This document shows, piece by piece, positions 8,588-17,416 of a stretch of DNA of 64,000 nucleotides. A program made the position numbers and the translations under genes. The number at the start of each line of letters is the position of its first letter. Position 1 is the stretch's first letter. Origin of the DNA: an uncultured Collinsella sp. (GTDB lineage: Bacteria > Actinomycetota > Coriobacteriia > Coriobacteriales > Coriobacteriaceae); NCBI GenBank assembly GCA_900541175.1, contig UQIT01000011.1, positions 1 to 64,000 on the forward strand. Direction: 5' to 3'. The notes under the pieces were generated by a model that saw only the letters and a list, made by a program, of their open reading frames with translations, ran no database searches and was not told the DNA's origin.

Positions 8588-9211
8588 ATGCCCGATTCCC
8601 GCACCCTCTGGACCGCCGTCGTTATCATCTGCATCGCCGTGTCGGTGTTCTTTAGCGTCAAAAAACGCACCACGTTCAAGCGTCTGCAGCAGCTTATGGC
8701 TGCCAAGCAGTGGGACGAGTTCGATCGTTTGCTCGACGGCAAACTCACCAGCATGCTGTACCCACGCTACAACCGCGACTACCTGCGCCTGAACTCCTAT
8801 CTGCTGCGCGAGGACCACGAGCGTGCCAGCGAGATGTTCGACCTGCTGCTGGGGCTCAACCTCCCCAAGATGCAGCGCGTCGACCTGGTGATCAAAGCCT
8901 TTAACTACTATGTTGGCCAGGAGGACCGCAAAAAGTCCAAAGAGCTGTTGCACGAGATCAAGGGCTTTGAGGGCGGTCAGGCCGAGGCGGTCGCGCACGA
9001 GTGCCAGCTGATGTACGACACGATGATCCTCAAGCGCCACAACGACATTCCCGAGCTGGAGCGCATGCTCAAGGATGCCGGTGACGACAAGGTCAAGAGC
9101 TGCCGCCTGGAATACCTGCTGGCCCTGCAGTACAAGAACAAGGGCGACGAAGCCAAGTTCCAGGAGTTCCTGGAGAAGTCGGGCCAACACTCGATGGCCG
9201 TCAACGCGTAA
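8588..9211 (+). CDS. membrane-anchored TPR-like protein of unknown function
   Basis: A 207-residue protein preceded by AAGGA. Residues 6-24 (LWTAVVIICIAVSVFFSV) form one transmembrane helix; the rest is a soluble helical domain with regularly spaced helices (ERASEMFDLLLGLNLP, DRKKSKELLHEIKG, DEAKFQEFLEKSG) that reads like degenerate tetratricopeptide repeats. A scaffold role is likely but no partner is evident. It lies just upstream of tRNA-Leu. Confidence 0.6.
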   Translation: MPDSRTLWTAVVIICIAVSVFFSVKKRTTFKRLQQLMAAKQWDEFDRLLDGKLTSMLYPRYNRDYLRLNSYLLREDHERASEMFDLLLGLNLPKMQRVDLVIKAFNYYVGQEDRKKSKELLHEIKGFEGGQAEAVAHECQLMYDTMILKRHNDIPELERMLKDAGDDKVKSCRLEYLLALQYKNKGDEAKFQEFLEKSGQHSMAVNA

Positions 9212-9242
9212 CGGACGGCTTGTGCTAGACTTCTAGTCTCAC

Positions 9243-9327
9243 GGGGGCGTGGCGGAATTGGCATACGCAGGAGACTTAAAATCTCTCGCCGCAAGGATTG
9301 TGGGTTCGAGTCCCACCGCCCCTACCA
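9243..9327 (+). tRNA. tRNA-Leu (anticodon UAA)
   Basis: An 85-nt class II tRNA. Acceptor GGGGGCG pairs with CGCCCCT (one G-U pair), followed by A and an encoded CCA. The anticodon loop CTTAAAA has UAA at the anticodon position. The variable arm is CTCGCCGCAAGGATT-like and the T-loop is TTCGAGT. Confidence 0.95.
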
Positions 9328-9338
9328 TGTGATTGCTT

Positions 9339-9378
9339 GCGAGCCCGTCTTCCCCAGGGATGCGGGCTCGCTTCTTTT
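9339..9378 (+). terminator. terminator of tRNA-Leu
   Basis: GCGAGCCCG (9339-9347) pairs with CGGGCTCGC (9363-9371), then TTCTTTT. A diverged copy of this segment occurs about 197 bases further on. Confidence 0.8.
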
Positions 9379-9383
9379 AGATG

Positions 9384-9401
9384 CCGGTGAGACTCGAACC
9401 C
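9384..9401 (-). repeat. antisense copy of the tRNA-Leu T-arm
   Basis: Read on the minus strand this is GGGTTCGAGTCTCACCGG, which matches the tRNA-Leu T-arm at 16 of 18 positions in inverted orientation. No complete tRNA can be folded around it. A matching arrangement follows tRNA-Gln (53608-53624). Confidence 0.7.
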
Positions 9402-9506
9402 GCGAGGGGGCGAGCGTTAAGCGGACGCGCAGCGTCCGTAGCGAGCCGGCGAGGGCGCCGACAGGCGGCCGAAGCCGGTGCGTATTTGCGCAGCAAATGC
9501 GCGGAC

Positions 9507-9586
9507 GTCCCACCGCCCCTACCACGTATTGTTTACGAGCTCGTGTCCCCCGGGGATGCGGGCTCGTTTCTTTTACACGCCGGCAG
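9507..9586 (+). repeat. direct repeat of the tRNA-Leu 3' end and terminator
   Basis: The first 18 bases (9507-9524) are identical to the tRNA 3' end (9310-9327), including CCA. The next 60 bases are a diverged copy of the terminator and flank (9328-9390), offset 197. A duplicated tRNA tail is the classic footprint of an integrated element, but the 180 bases between hold no gene. Confidence 0.75.
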
Positions 9587-9593
9587 GGCTCTA

Positions 9594-9660
9594 AGTTGCG
9601 GTGGAATAGATCCTGTTTATACCGTTTACCAGCTTATTTAGGAACTATTTCACCGCAACT
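9594..9660. repeat. inverted repeat at the 3' end of ppx
   Basis: AGTTGCGGTGGAATAG (9594-9609) and CTATTTCACCGCAACT (9645-9660) pair with one mismatch around a 35-nt loop. It ends 13 bases before the ppx stop codon and has no T-run, so it is not a typical terminator. Confidence 0.65.
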
Positions 9661-9673
9661 CAGAGGAAGACGG

Positions 9674-10675
9674 TTAAAGAGCACTCAGGCTCGGGGTCCA
9701 GGCGATGGTGGGAGTCGCGCCGTCGAGAACCTCGTTGATGGTGGCGGCCATGCCAGCAAGCAGGCTGTTCTCGCTTACGGTGAGCGTCTTGTAGCCGCCG
9801 GCACGCATGAGCTCGCGGATCACCACGGCGCCGGCCAGAATCACGCCCGCGCGCTTGGGCTGCACGCCCGGCAACGCGGCAATGCCTGCAACATCCAACG
9901 CAGACATGCGCTCGATAGCGGCCGAAATCTGCTCCATCGAAAGCTCGCGCAGGTGCACAAAGTTCGAGTCGTACGGCTCCAGCTCGTGGACCAGCGCCAC
10001 GAGCGTGGTAACGGTACCGCCCACCGCGACCAAGCGCTCGGCGCGCTCAAAATCGCTCGGCAGGCTCTCAAAGTAAGCCTCGAACTGCTCGTCCGCCCAG
10101 TCGGCAGCGGCAGCAAGCTCGCCGTCCGAAGGCGGCAGCGCCGAGAAAAACCGCTCCGTCACGCGACGGCAACCGATGTCCAGTGAGCGCGTTCCCTCCA
10201 GCGCAAAGACCCCGCGCTCAGGCGCATAGACGCCCGTCGCGAGCTCCGTGGAGCCGCCACCCGAATCGGCGACGATGATGCGCTCGCCTGCAAAGTCGTG
10301 CGCTACGCCAAAAAACGTCAGGTGCGCCTCAACCTCGCCCGGAATCACCTGCGGTTCGAGCCCCAGATCGCGCAGGCCGTCCAGCAGCAGGGCAGCATTG
10401 GACGCATCGCGTGCGGCGCTCGTGCACGTGGTGCAGATGCACGCGGCCCCAAAGGCACGGGCTTCGTCCACAAACATGCGGCACGCAGCGAGCACGCGCT
10501 CAACGGCCGCCTCGCAAAAGCGCCCCGTCGCGTCCACGCCCTCGCCCAAGTCGGTGATCTCGGTATGCTTGGACGATTCCACGATCGCCCCGGCCTCGAC
10601 CTGCGCCAGCACCAGTCGCGACGACACCGTTCCCAGGTCGATCGCGGCTACCTTATAGCGTTTGCAATCTGCCAT
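9674..10675 (-). CDS. ppx: Ppx/GppA-family phosphatase
   Basis: Exopolyphosphatase / pppGpp phosphatase family, about 333 residues, cytoplasmic. The actin-like ATPase-fold motifs are seen: phosphate 1 (AAIDLGTVSSRLVL, residues 10-23), phosphate 2 (IIVADSGGGSTELATG near 135) and a late glycine loop. The length matches the short (two-domain) members common in Actinobacteria, without the HD-like C-terminal domains of the E. coli enzyme. It could act on polyphosphate or pppGpp; sequence alone does not decide. It lies 20 bases downstream of the DivIC-like gene and is probably co-transcribed with it. Confidence 0.85.
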   Translation of the reverse strand: MADCKRYKVAAIDLGTVSSRLVLAQVEAGAIVESSKHTEITDLGEGVDATGRFCEAAVERVLAACRMFVDEARAFGAACICTTCTSAARDASNAALLLDGLRDLGLEPQVIPGEVEAHLTFFGVAHDFAGERIIVADSGGGSTELATGVYAPERGVFALEGTRSLDIGCRRVTERFFSALPPSDGELAAAADWADEQFEAYFESLPSDFERAERLVAVGGTVTTLVALVHELEPYDSNFVHLRELSMEQISAAIERMSALDVAGIAALPGVQPKRAGVILAGAVVIRELMRAGGYKTLTVSENSLLAGMAATINEVLDGATPTIAWTPSLSAL

Positions 10676-10695
10676 TGCGGGCTCCCCTCCGGGCG

Positions 10696-11457
10696 CTATT
10701 TGCCGTTGGACACGACCGTCTGGCCCTCGACGCCGTTAAACCCAAACAGCATGTCGAGCGCTTGGATGTACCACGGCGCGTCCTTACCGACTTCTTCGAT
10801 TTCCTTGGCAACTTCGCTGGCCTTCTTGGCGTTCGACGACTTCTGGCTCGACGAGGCATCCGAATCGCCGTCCAGGCCCTGCACTTCAATCCTCTTCTCG
10901 CCGGGCATCACCAAGCCCAGGTCCTCGGATGCCGCATCCTTGATACCCTCCTCCGAGAGCAGCTTGTCGACGCTTTTTTGCAGCCCATCATTGTATTGCT
11001 GGCGAATCTCGACCTGCTTGGTCAAGATATCGCTCGAACGCTTTGCCACGTACAGGTCGCGCACGGGGAAATACAGGCTCACGAGCACCAGGGCAACGAC
11101 AATGCCGATGAATAGCCCTCGCTGAGGACCGTGGGTAAAGTCGTAGATCGCCTTGACCACCGCGTTGTCGTTGGCGTAGTGCATAAAGTCCGAGCCCGAA
11201 AAACGGTTCGAAGGCCTGCTCGACCTATCGTGCGTTTGAGCCGACGAGCGCTGAGCATGCGACGAACGTGCCGGGCGCACTGGTCCATCTGTCGAAGTAT
11301 TCACTTGAGCATTGGGGCGCGAGGTACTTGTCGGGCGCTGCATGGAGCGGTCGGCGCCGGCGTAGGCGGACCCACCGAGCTGCACCGTGCGCGCACGGCG
11401 AGGCGACGGCTCACGCGAACCGGCGGAATAGTACCTGTTGTCGTAAATCTGATCCAT
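10696..11457 (-). CDS. DivIC/FtsB-like septum formation initiator
   Basis: A 253-residue bitopic division protein candidate. A disordered, Arg/Ser/Gln-rich cytoplasmic N-terminus (1-105) precedes one transmembrane helix (about 115-135, GLFIGIVVALVLVSLYFPV) and a coiled coil (SSDILTKQVEIRQQYNDGLQKSVDKL), then an acidic Ser/Lys-rich linker and a hydrophobic C-terminus (PWYIQALDMLFGF). In Actinobacteria this family member is usually next to eno and ppx, as here, which supports the call. AAGGCG precedes the ATG at 11457. Confidence 0.75.
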   Translation of the reverse strand: MDQIYDNRYYSAGSREPSPRRARTVQLGGSAYAGADRSMQRPTSTSRPNAQVNTSTDGPVRPARSSHAQRSSAQTHDRSSRPSNRFSGSDFMHYANDNAVVKAIYDFTHGPQRGLFIGIVVALVLVSLYFPVRDLYVAKRSSDILTKQVEIRQQYNDGLQKSVDKLLSEEGIKDAASEDLGLVMPGEKRIEVQGLDGDSDASSSQKSSNAKKASEVAKEIEEVGKDAPWYIQALDMLFGFNGVEGQTVVSNGK

Positions 11458-11548
11458 GTGCGCCTTGTGCGGTTGAGGTTTGTTTGCGCTAAGTATTCTA
11501 GTTATAGCACGAGCGCCCGCACCGCCTTCGCCAGCCTTTGCTCGACAT

Positions 11549-11582
11549 AAAAAAGGCGCTGAGTCATATGGCCCAGCGCCCA
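11549..11582 (-). terminator. terminator of eno
   Basis: GGCGCTG and CAGCGCC pair around a 12-nt loop; on the minus strand a T-run follows. It separates eno from the DivIC-like gene. Confidence 0.8.
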
Positions 11583-11653
11583 ATGGTGCTCAACAGCGCC
11601 CGGCTGGAGCAAGGCAAATCCGAGTCTTCCCCGCCCCCGCGACCTCCGCGTGC

Positions 11654-13082
<1,429 letters not shown>

Positions 13083-13090
<8 letters not shown>

Positions 13091-13128
13091 AGCGGGAACG
13101 ATGAGGCGTGTCAGCCCGTCGTTCCCGC
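13083..13128 (-). terminator. terminator of mazG
   Basis: GCGGGAACGA (13092-13101) pairs with TCGTTCCCGC (13119-13128); on the minus strand TAAATTTTT follows. Confidence 0.75.
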
Positions 13129-13132
13129 AGTC

Positions 13133-13993
13133 TTACTCCTCCGCCTTTGCGGCATCCCATAGGTCGTTGAGGCCGTGGGTCGAAAGCTCGACAAGATCCA
13201 CGTGGGCGTCGGACGCCATCTGCTCCATCGCGGCCCAGCGACGGCGGAACTTTGCTGTGCTGGCGCGCAGGGCACTCTCGGCGTCGATCCCCTCTTTGCG
13301 CGCGACGTTGACCAAGGCAAAGAGCAGGTCGCCAAACTCCATCTCGCGCTCGGGCGTTCCGGGGGCCTCGGCCTCAAACTCGGCACGCTCCTCGGCGACC
13401 TCGTCCCACACGTCTTGGACCGTCTCCCACTCAAAGCCCACGGCAGCCGCCTTGCGCGACACCTTCTGCGCCTGCATCAGCGCCGGCAGATGCGTGGGCA
13501 CGCCGTCGAGCAGGCCCTCGGGCGCAGCCTCGCCTGCCGCCACGGCCTTGTCCTTGGCGGCTTTCTCGGCAAGCTTGACCTCGTCCCAAATCTTGAGCAC
13601 CTCGTCGGAGCTCTCGGCATCCGAATCGCCAAACACGTGCGGGTGGCGACGGATGAGCTTGGCATCGATATCGCGCGCCACGTCGGCCAGTGTAAACTCG
13701 CCGGCGTCGGCCGCAATCTGCGCATGCAGCACTACCTGCATGAGTACGTCACCCAGCTCCTCGCGTAGGTGAACCGCGTCGTCCGCCTCGATGCAGTCGA
13801 GCGCCTCGTAGGCCTCCTCGATCATGTTCTTGCCGATGCTCTGATGCGTCTGCTCGCGGTCCCACGGGCAGCCGTCGGGCTGACGCAAGCGCCAGATAGT
13901 CTGCACCAGATGCTGCAGCTCGGCCGACGCGTCTACCAGCGTAGACAGATCGCGCGAGCCCTCGGCATTTTGCTGAGCCATGTGCTGCGCCAT
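13133..13993 (-). CDS. mazG: nucleoside triphosphate pyrophosphohydrolase MazG
   Basis: Hydrolyses (d)NTPs to NMP and PPi; housekeeping role. About 286 residues with the two tandem MazG domains of the family: domain 1 (about 25-125) with the metal motif EEAYEALDCIEADD and ELGDVLMQVVLHAQ, domain 2 (about 175-270) with DEVAEERAEFEAE and EFGDLLFALVNVAR. KLIRRHPHVFGD joins them. The start at 13993 (MAQHMAQQN) is three bases after the yfcE stop. The in-frame ORF continues upstream into yfcE but lacks homology there. Confidence 0.93.
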   Translation of the reverse strand: MAQHMAQQNAEGSRDLSTLVDASAELQHLVQTIWRLRQPDGCPWDREQTHQSIGKNMIEEAYEALDCIEADDAVHLREELGDVLMQVVLHAQIAADAGEFTLADVARDIDAKLIRRHPHVFGDSDAESSDEVLKIWDEVKLAEKAAKDKAVAAGEAAPEGLLDGVPTHLPALMQAQKVSRKAAAVGFEWETVQDVWDEVAEERAEFEAEAPGTPEREMEFGDLLFALVNVARKEGIDAESALRASTAKFRRRWAAMEQMASDAHVDLVELSTHGLNDLWDAAKAEE

Positions 13994-13995
13994 GG

Positions 13996-14544
13996 TTATT
14001 CCTCCTCCAGGATCACATGGCGGAACGCGCCGCCCTCGTAGATGCCGTAGCTGTGCGTACCGTCCTTGGGAATGCTCACACTGCCGGGGTTGAAGAGCCA
14101 CAGGCCCGGGTGCGCAGCGCTTTCCTCGTTGACCTTGATGTGCGTGTGGCCGTAGACGAGCGCGGAGCCCTCGGGCAACGCGGGCGCGTGGTCGACGCTG
14201 TTGTGCATGCCGGCGCCAAAGACATGGCCGTGCGTCAGGAACAGCTCGCGGCCGGTCTCGTCGAACAGCGTGGCGTAGTCGGCCATGACGAGGAAGTCGA
14301 GCACCATCTGGTCGACCTCAGCGTCGCAGTTGCCGCGCACCGCGATGATGCGGTCGGCCAGGGCGTTGAGCAGCGGGATTACGCGCTTGGGGGCGTAATC
14401 GCGCGGCAGGTCGTTGCGCGGACCGTGGTAGAGCAGGTCGCCCAGCAGCACGATGCGGTCGGGCTGCTCGGACTCGATGGCGGCGCAGAGGCGCTCGGTC
14501 CAATATGCCGAGCCGTGGATGTCGGAGGCGATGAGGTATTTCAT
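13996..14544 (-). CDS. yfcE: YfcE/MJ0936-family phosphodiesterase
   Basis: A 182-residue metallo-dependent phosphodiesterase. Motifs in order: SDIHGS (8-13), GDLLYHGP (35-42), RGNCDAEVD (near 71), LTHGHVFGAG (near 103), YGHTHIK (near 130) and NPGSVSIPK (near 150). These are the full two-metal set. AAAGGAT precedes the start. Co-transcribed with mazG. Confidence 0.88.
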   Translation of the reverse strand: MKYLIASDIHGSAYWTERLCAAIESEQPDRIVLLGDLLYHGPRNDLPRDYAPKRVIPLLNALADRIIAVRGNCDAEVDQMVLDFLVMADYATLFDETGRELFLTHGHVFGAGMHNSVDHAPALPEGSALVYGHTHIKVNEESAAHPGLWLFNPGSVSIPKDGTHSYGIYEGGAFRHVILEEE

Positions 14545-14604
14545 GGGGAGATCCTTTCGAATGGGGTTGATATGGCTGGGCGCAGGATGTCGCCACCAGC
14601 CGCG

Positions 14605-15090
14605 TTATTCAAATCGCAGTGCCACGGCTTGTGCCGCCTGCATCACGCGCTGGAGCGGCACATTGTGCTCGCGGGCGAGACGGGCGCAGTCCTCGTACTC
14701 GGGCGCTGCACGCTCGCTGCCGTCGGGCAGGGTTGCCACCTTGACGGACACCTCGCCCCATAGCGTCGTTACGCGCTCAAAGCGGCGTGGCAGGCAAACG
14801 CGCTCCATGACCTGGCGACGAATGCCGTTGGTCGTGGTTTCCAAAAAGATAATCGTCTGTAGGCGCTCGATATCCTCGTGCGAGCAGATCACCTGTAACT
14901 GCCATCCGGGGCGGCCCTTTTTGCAGTAAAGGGGCAGCCAATGCACCTCGCGCGCACCCGCCTCGCGCAGGCGGTCGGCAGCGTAGGCGAGCACCTCGGG
15001 CGACGCGTCGTCGATGTCGCACTCCAGCTTGACGATAGTTTCGGGCGCATCGGTCTCGCGAGACAGCGGGGATGTGCTATCGCATTGCAT
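14605..15090 (-). CDS. LarC C-terminal domain protein (nickel insertion family)
   Basis: A 161-residue protein matching the C-terminal part of LarC (TIVKLECDIDDASPEVLAY; HEDIERLQTIIFLETTTNGIRR). LarC inserts nickel into the pincer cofactor of lactate racemase. The N-terminal half (LarC1) is not upstream, and LarB, LarE and LarA are absent from the window. In several bacteria larC is split or needs a frameshift, but no LarC1 frame precedes this gene. The start at 15090 has AAAGGAT ten bases upstream; 15129 is an alternative. It may be a remnant or a stand-alone relative. Confidence 0.7.
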   Translation of the reverse strand: MQCDSTSPLSRETDAPETIVKLECDIDDASPEVLAYAADRLREAGAREVHWLPLYCKKGRPGWQLQVICSHEDIERLQTIIFLETTTNGIRRQVMERVCLPRRFERVTTLWGEVSVKVATLPDGSERAAPEYEDCARLAREHNVPLQRVMQAAQAVALRFE

Positions 15091-15429
15091 ACGGTCTGGA
15101 TCCTTTCCGCACGGACTCGTTTTGTTCATCCAAACGCTAGCACATCGCGGGCTGCGCGAGTGTGACGGCACGTGATGAGCGCGATTTTCCTTGTCGGCAA
15201 GAAACCGACACTCCACCGCCTCAGCCAAACATGTACATCAGCCTCCAAACACGTCATTTTTTGCAGCTTTTGGAGGCTGATGTACACGTTTTAAGGCAGG
15301 GTCGATGTCGTGTGGCAGCCCTTGCGCGCCATCTGCCCTTTCCAGTCGGTTTCGACTTGCGGCGTTCCCGGCGCGCCGGGGGTCGCGCCATTACAATGGA
15401 GCGGATTCGCCAAATGCAAAGGAGTCGCC
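15091..15429. other. divergent intergenic region of 339 bases
   Basis: Lies between the minus-strand LarC2-like gene and the plus-strand phosphatase. It contains the inverted repeat 15232-15286 and presumably both promoters. No gene was recognised. Confidence 0.5.
15232..15286. repeat. 18-bp perfect inverted repeat
   Basis: TGTACATCAGCCTCCAAA (15232-15249) pairs perfectly with 15269-15286 around a 19-nt loop containing a T-run. It is between divergent genes, so it is neither gene's terminator. It could be an operator-like cruciform, a small-RNA terminator or a member of a palindromic repeat family. Confidence 0.7.
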
Positions 15430-16341
15430 ATGCCCACCTGCCCGCTGGTCGATTGCCACACCCACACTTCGTTTTCGGATGGCCATGCCTCGTTTGAGGA
15501 CAACGTTCGCGCCGCTGCTGCGGCCGGCTGCCGCGCTATGGTCTCGACCGACCATCTCACCCTGCCCGCCAGCATGGACGCCAACTGCGAAGTGCAAGTT
15601 GTCGAGGGCGATCTGACGGCACATCGCCTGGCATTTGAGGACGCCCGCAAGCTCGCCGCGCAGATCGCGCCGGAGCTCGAGCTTGTCTATGGCTTTGAAT
15701 GCGACTGGTACGAAGGTTGCGAGCCTTTGGTTGAGCGCTGGTCCGCGGGTGCCATAGTGCGCTTGGGCAGCGTGCATTGGATTGGCAACCCAGGCGATAT
15801 CATGGCCGGCGCCGCGGGCACGGCGGGAACGGAAAACGTTGCTCGTCCCGATACGCCCGATTCGCGCTGCGGTTGGATCGACGACGGCACCAACCTGCAC
15901 GTTTGGGAAAACCTTGGCGTGCTCGGCGTGTGGGAGCGCTATGTCGACGACTGGTGCCGTGCTTGCGAAAGCTCACTCAACTTTGATGTGATGGCCCACC
16001 CCGACCTGGTCATGCGCTTTTCGAAGGAAGGCTTTGCGCCCGACTTTGACCCCGCGCCGTTCTGGCAGCAGATGGCCGAGTGCGCCCACGACACGGGCCG
16101 CCGCGTTGAGGTCTCGACAGCCGCACCGCGCAAGGGGCTCGACGATTACTACCCCACGACCGGCCTTTTGCGCTGCTTTGCCCACGCCGAGGTGCCGATC
16201 ACTTTTGGCTCGGACGCACACCGCGCCTGCGATATCTGCTGGAACATCCGCGAGGCCCAGGCGCACGCCTACGACTGTGGCTACCGAACCTTCGACATCC
16301 CTCACGCCACCGGAGAATGGGAGTCCACGTCCCTCGCCTAA
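15430..16341 (+). CDS. hisJ: PHP-family histidinol-phosphatase
   Basis: Predicted to dephosphorylate histidinol phosphate. About 303 residues. PHP motif 1 is DCHTHTSFSDGHASFEDN (residues 8-25), motif 2 STDHLTLP, motif 3 LGSVHWIG and motif 4 FDVMAHPDLV, with a late GSDAHRACD; these supply the metal-binding His/Asp set. The start at 15430 has AAAGGAG eight bases upstream. It converges on the histidine operon, which otherwise lacks a histidinol-phosphatase (hisB here is dehydratase only), so it completes the pathway. Confidence 0.82.
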   Translation: MPTCPLVDCHTHTSFSDGHASFEDNVRAAAAAGCRAMVSTDHLTLPASMDANCEVQVVEGDLTAHRLAFEDARKLAAQIAPELELVYGFECDWYEGCEPLVERWSAGAIVRLGSVHWIGNPGDIMAGAAGTAGTENVARPDTPDSRCGWIDDGTNLHVWENLGVLGVWERYVDDWCRACESSLNFDVMAHPDLVMRFSKEGFAPDFDPAPFWQQMAECAHDTGRRVEVSTAAPRKGLDDYYPTTGLLRCFAHAEVPITFGSDAHRACDICWNIREAQAHAYDCGYRTFDIPHATGEWESTSLA

Positions 16342-16342
16342 C

Positions 16343-16374
16343 CAGTCATTGGGGACGCTCTTAAACGACTAGTG
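16343..16374. repeat. REP-like palindrome with GGGGACG core
   Basis: CCAGTCATT and AACGACTAGTGG pair imperfectly around GGGGACGCTCTTA. Arms and core are close to those at 51-93 (CTAGTC, GGGGAC), so both belong to one repeat family. It sits between the convergent ends of hisJ and hisE. Confidence 0.55.
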
Positions 16375-16686
16375 GCGGCGGGCGTTGAGTTCGCCGGCAA
16401 GCTCGTCGAGGGTGACGCCGTAGCGCTCGAGCGTCACGAGCAAGTGATAGATCAGGTCGCCGGCCTCGTAGCGGATGTGGTCGTGATCGTTATCCTTGCA
16501 GGCCATGATGACCTCGCTCGCCTCCTCGGCAAGCTTCTTGAGTAGCTCATCCTCGACGTCGGTCAACAGACGCGCGGTATAGCTCTCCTGCGGCGACGCG
16601 TTGCGACGGCCATGAATCACCTCGGCCAGCCCCGTCAGCGTCTCTCCGATATTTCCCGGCTGCACGTTAGCTGTTCTGACTCCCAT
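16369..16686 (-). CDS. hisE: phosphoribosyl-ATP pyrophosphatase
   Basis: Second step of histidine synthesis. About 105 residues, MazG-like all-alpha fold, with the metal-binding motif KKLAEEASEVIMACKDND and YEAGDLIYHLLVTLERYG. It is a separate gene, not fused to hisI. Last gene of the operon. Confidence 0.93.
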   Translation of the reverse strand: MGVRTANVQPGNIGETLTGLAEVIHGRRNASPQESYTARLLTDVEDELLKKLAEEASEVIMACKDNDHDHIRYEAGDLIYHLLVTLERYGVTLDELAGELNARRH

Positions 16687-16701
16687 GGTTATTTCCTCTC
16701 G

Positions 16702-16929
16702 TTACTGCAGCGTAAAGTAGGTACCTGTCTCATCGAACCGAGGCTTTGCGCCCTTTTTCTCAAAGAACTCGACGATGACGGCATGGGCCTCATCGAGCCT
16801 TTCCTTCTCGGCCTCGAGCCAAAGCGACTGCGCCCCGCAGGCATCAGTCAGGTGCACGCGGCATGGCACGCCCGTGCGGAGAAGCTCGGTGTTGCAGTCG
16901 GCGACCTCGAACGGCGTCACGACTTTCAT
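16702..16929 (-). CDS. small conserved his-operon protein (RDAC-like)
   Basis: A 75-residue protein of unknown function between hisI and hisE. Its start overlaps the hisI stop (ATGA), so it is translationally coupled. It contains [18 protein letters not shown], a pattern like that of small proteins I associate with the RDAC family name, and a C-terminal YFTLQ. The fixed place inside the his operon suggests a role with HisI/HisE or as a small regulator, but nothing in the sequence proves it. Confidence 0.6.
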   Translation of the reverse strand: MKVVTPFEVADCNTELLRTGVPCRVHLTDACGAQSLWLEAEKERLDEAHAVIVEFFEKKGAKPRFDETGTYFTLQ

Positions 16930-17267
16930 CGCACTCCCCCTTCCACGCGCTTAAAGAAGCAGGTACGGTTGCCGGTGTGGCAGGCCGGACCCGGCGAGTC
17001 GACCTTGACCAGCAGTGTATCGCTATCGCAGTCGGCCCAGAGCTCCTTGACCTCCTGCATGTTGCCGCTCGTCGCACCCTTGTTCCAGAGCTCCTGGCGG
17101 CTGCGGCTCCAAAACCACGTGGTGCCGGTCTTGAGCGTCAGCCCCACCGATTCCTCGTTCATCCAAGCAACCATAAGCACCTCGCCGGTGTCATATTGCT
17201 GAACCACGCAAGGAATCAGCCCGCGGGCGTCGTATTTAAGATCAGACGCTTCTATTACCTCAGTCAT
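16926..17267 (-). CDS. hisI: phosphoribosyl-AMP cyclohydrolase
   Basis: Third step of histidine synthesis. About 113 residues. Substrate/metal motifs are visible: [38 protein letters not shown], the Asp cluster [11 protein letters not shown] and the zinc motif [10 protein letters not shown]. Two adjacent ATGs occur (17270 and 17267); 17267 is better spaced from GGGAG. Confidence 0.92.
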   Translation of the reverse strand: MTEVIEASDLKYDARGLIPCVVQQYDTGEVLMVAWMNEESVGLTLKTGTTWFWSRSRQELWNKGATSGNMQEVKELWADCDSDTLLVKVDSPGPACHTGNRTCFFKRVEGGVR

Positions 17268-17309
17268 CATTTCTCCCAAGTAATTACCGTAAACCCCACA
17301 GGTCGGCGA

Positions 17310-17409
17310 GGGTTGTCCAGGTGCCCGAGATTCCGAGCGACAAGCCCGACGACGCGTACTTAAGTACGCGAGGAGGGTTGGAGCCGGAAGGTCGGGTGCC
17401 TGGGCAAGC
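17310..17409. repeat. intercistronic hairpin element between hisF and hisI
   Basis: An imperfect long inverted repeat (about 17310-17336 with 17382-17409, sharing CCAGG, CCCGA and TTCCG blocks) encloses a perfect 18-nt palindrome CGCGTACTTAAGTACGCG (17353-17370). It sits inside an operon, so it may adjust expression of hisI-hisE. Its design, long arms around an inner hairpin with TTAA at the tip, recalls the four cruciform elements described below, but the core sequence differs. Confidence 0.6.
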
Positions 17410-17416
17410 CGCAGCG

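Noticed and set aside
9384..9401. A minus-strand tRNA gene after tRNA-Leu
   Set aside because: Only a T-arm is present; no acceptor, D-arm or anticodon arm can be built.
9310..9524. An integrated mobile element bounded by tRNA tails
   Set aside because: The space between the repeats is about 180 bases and has no integrase or cargo; at most a relic.
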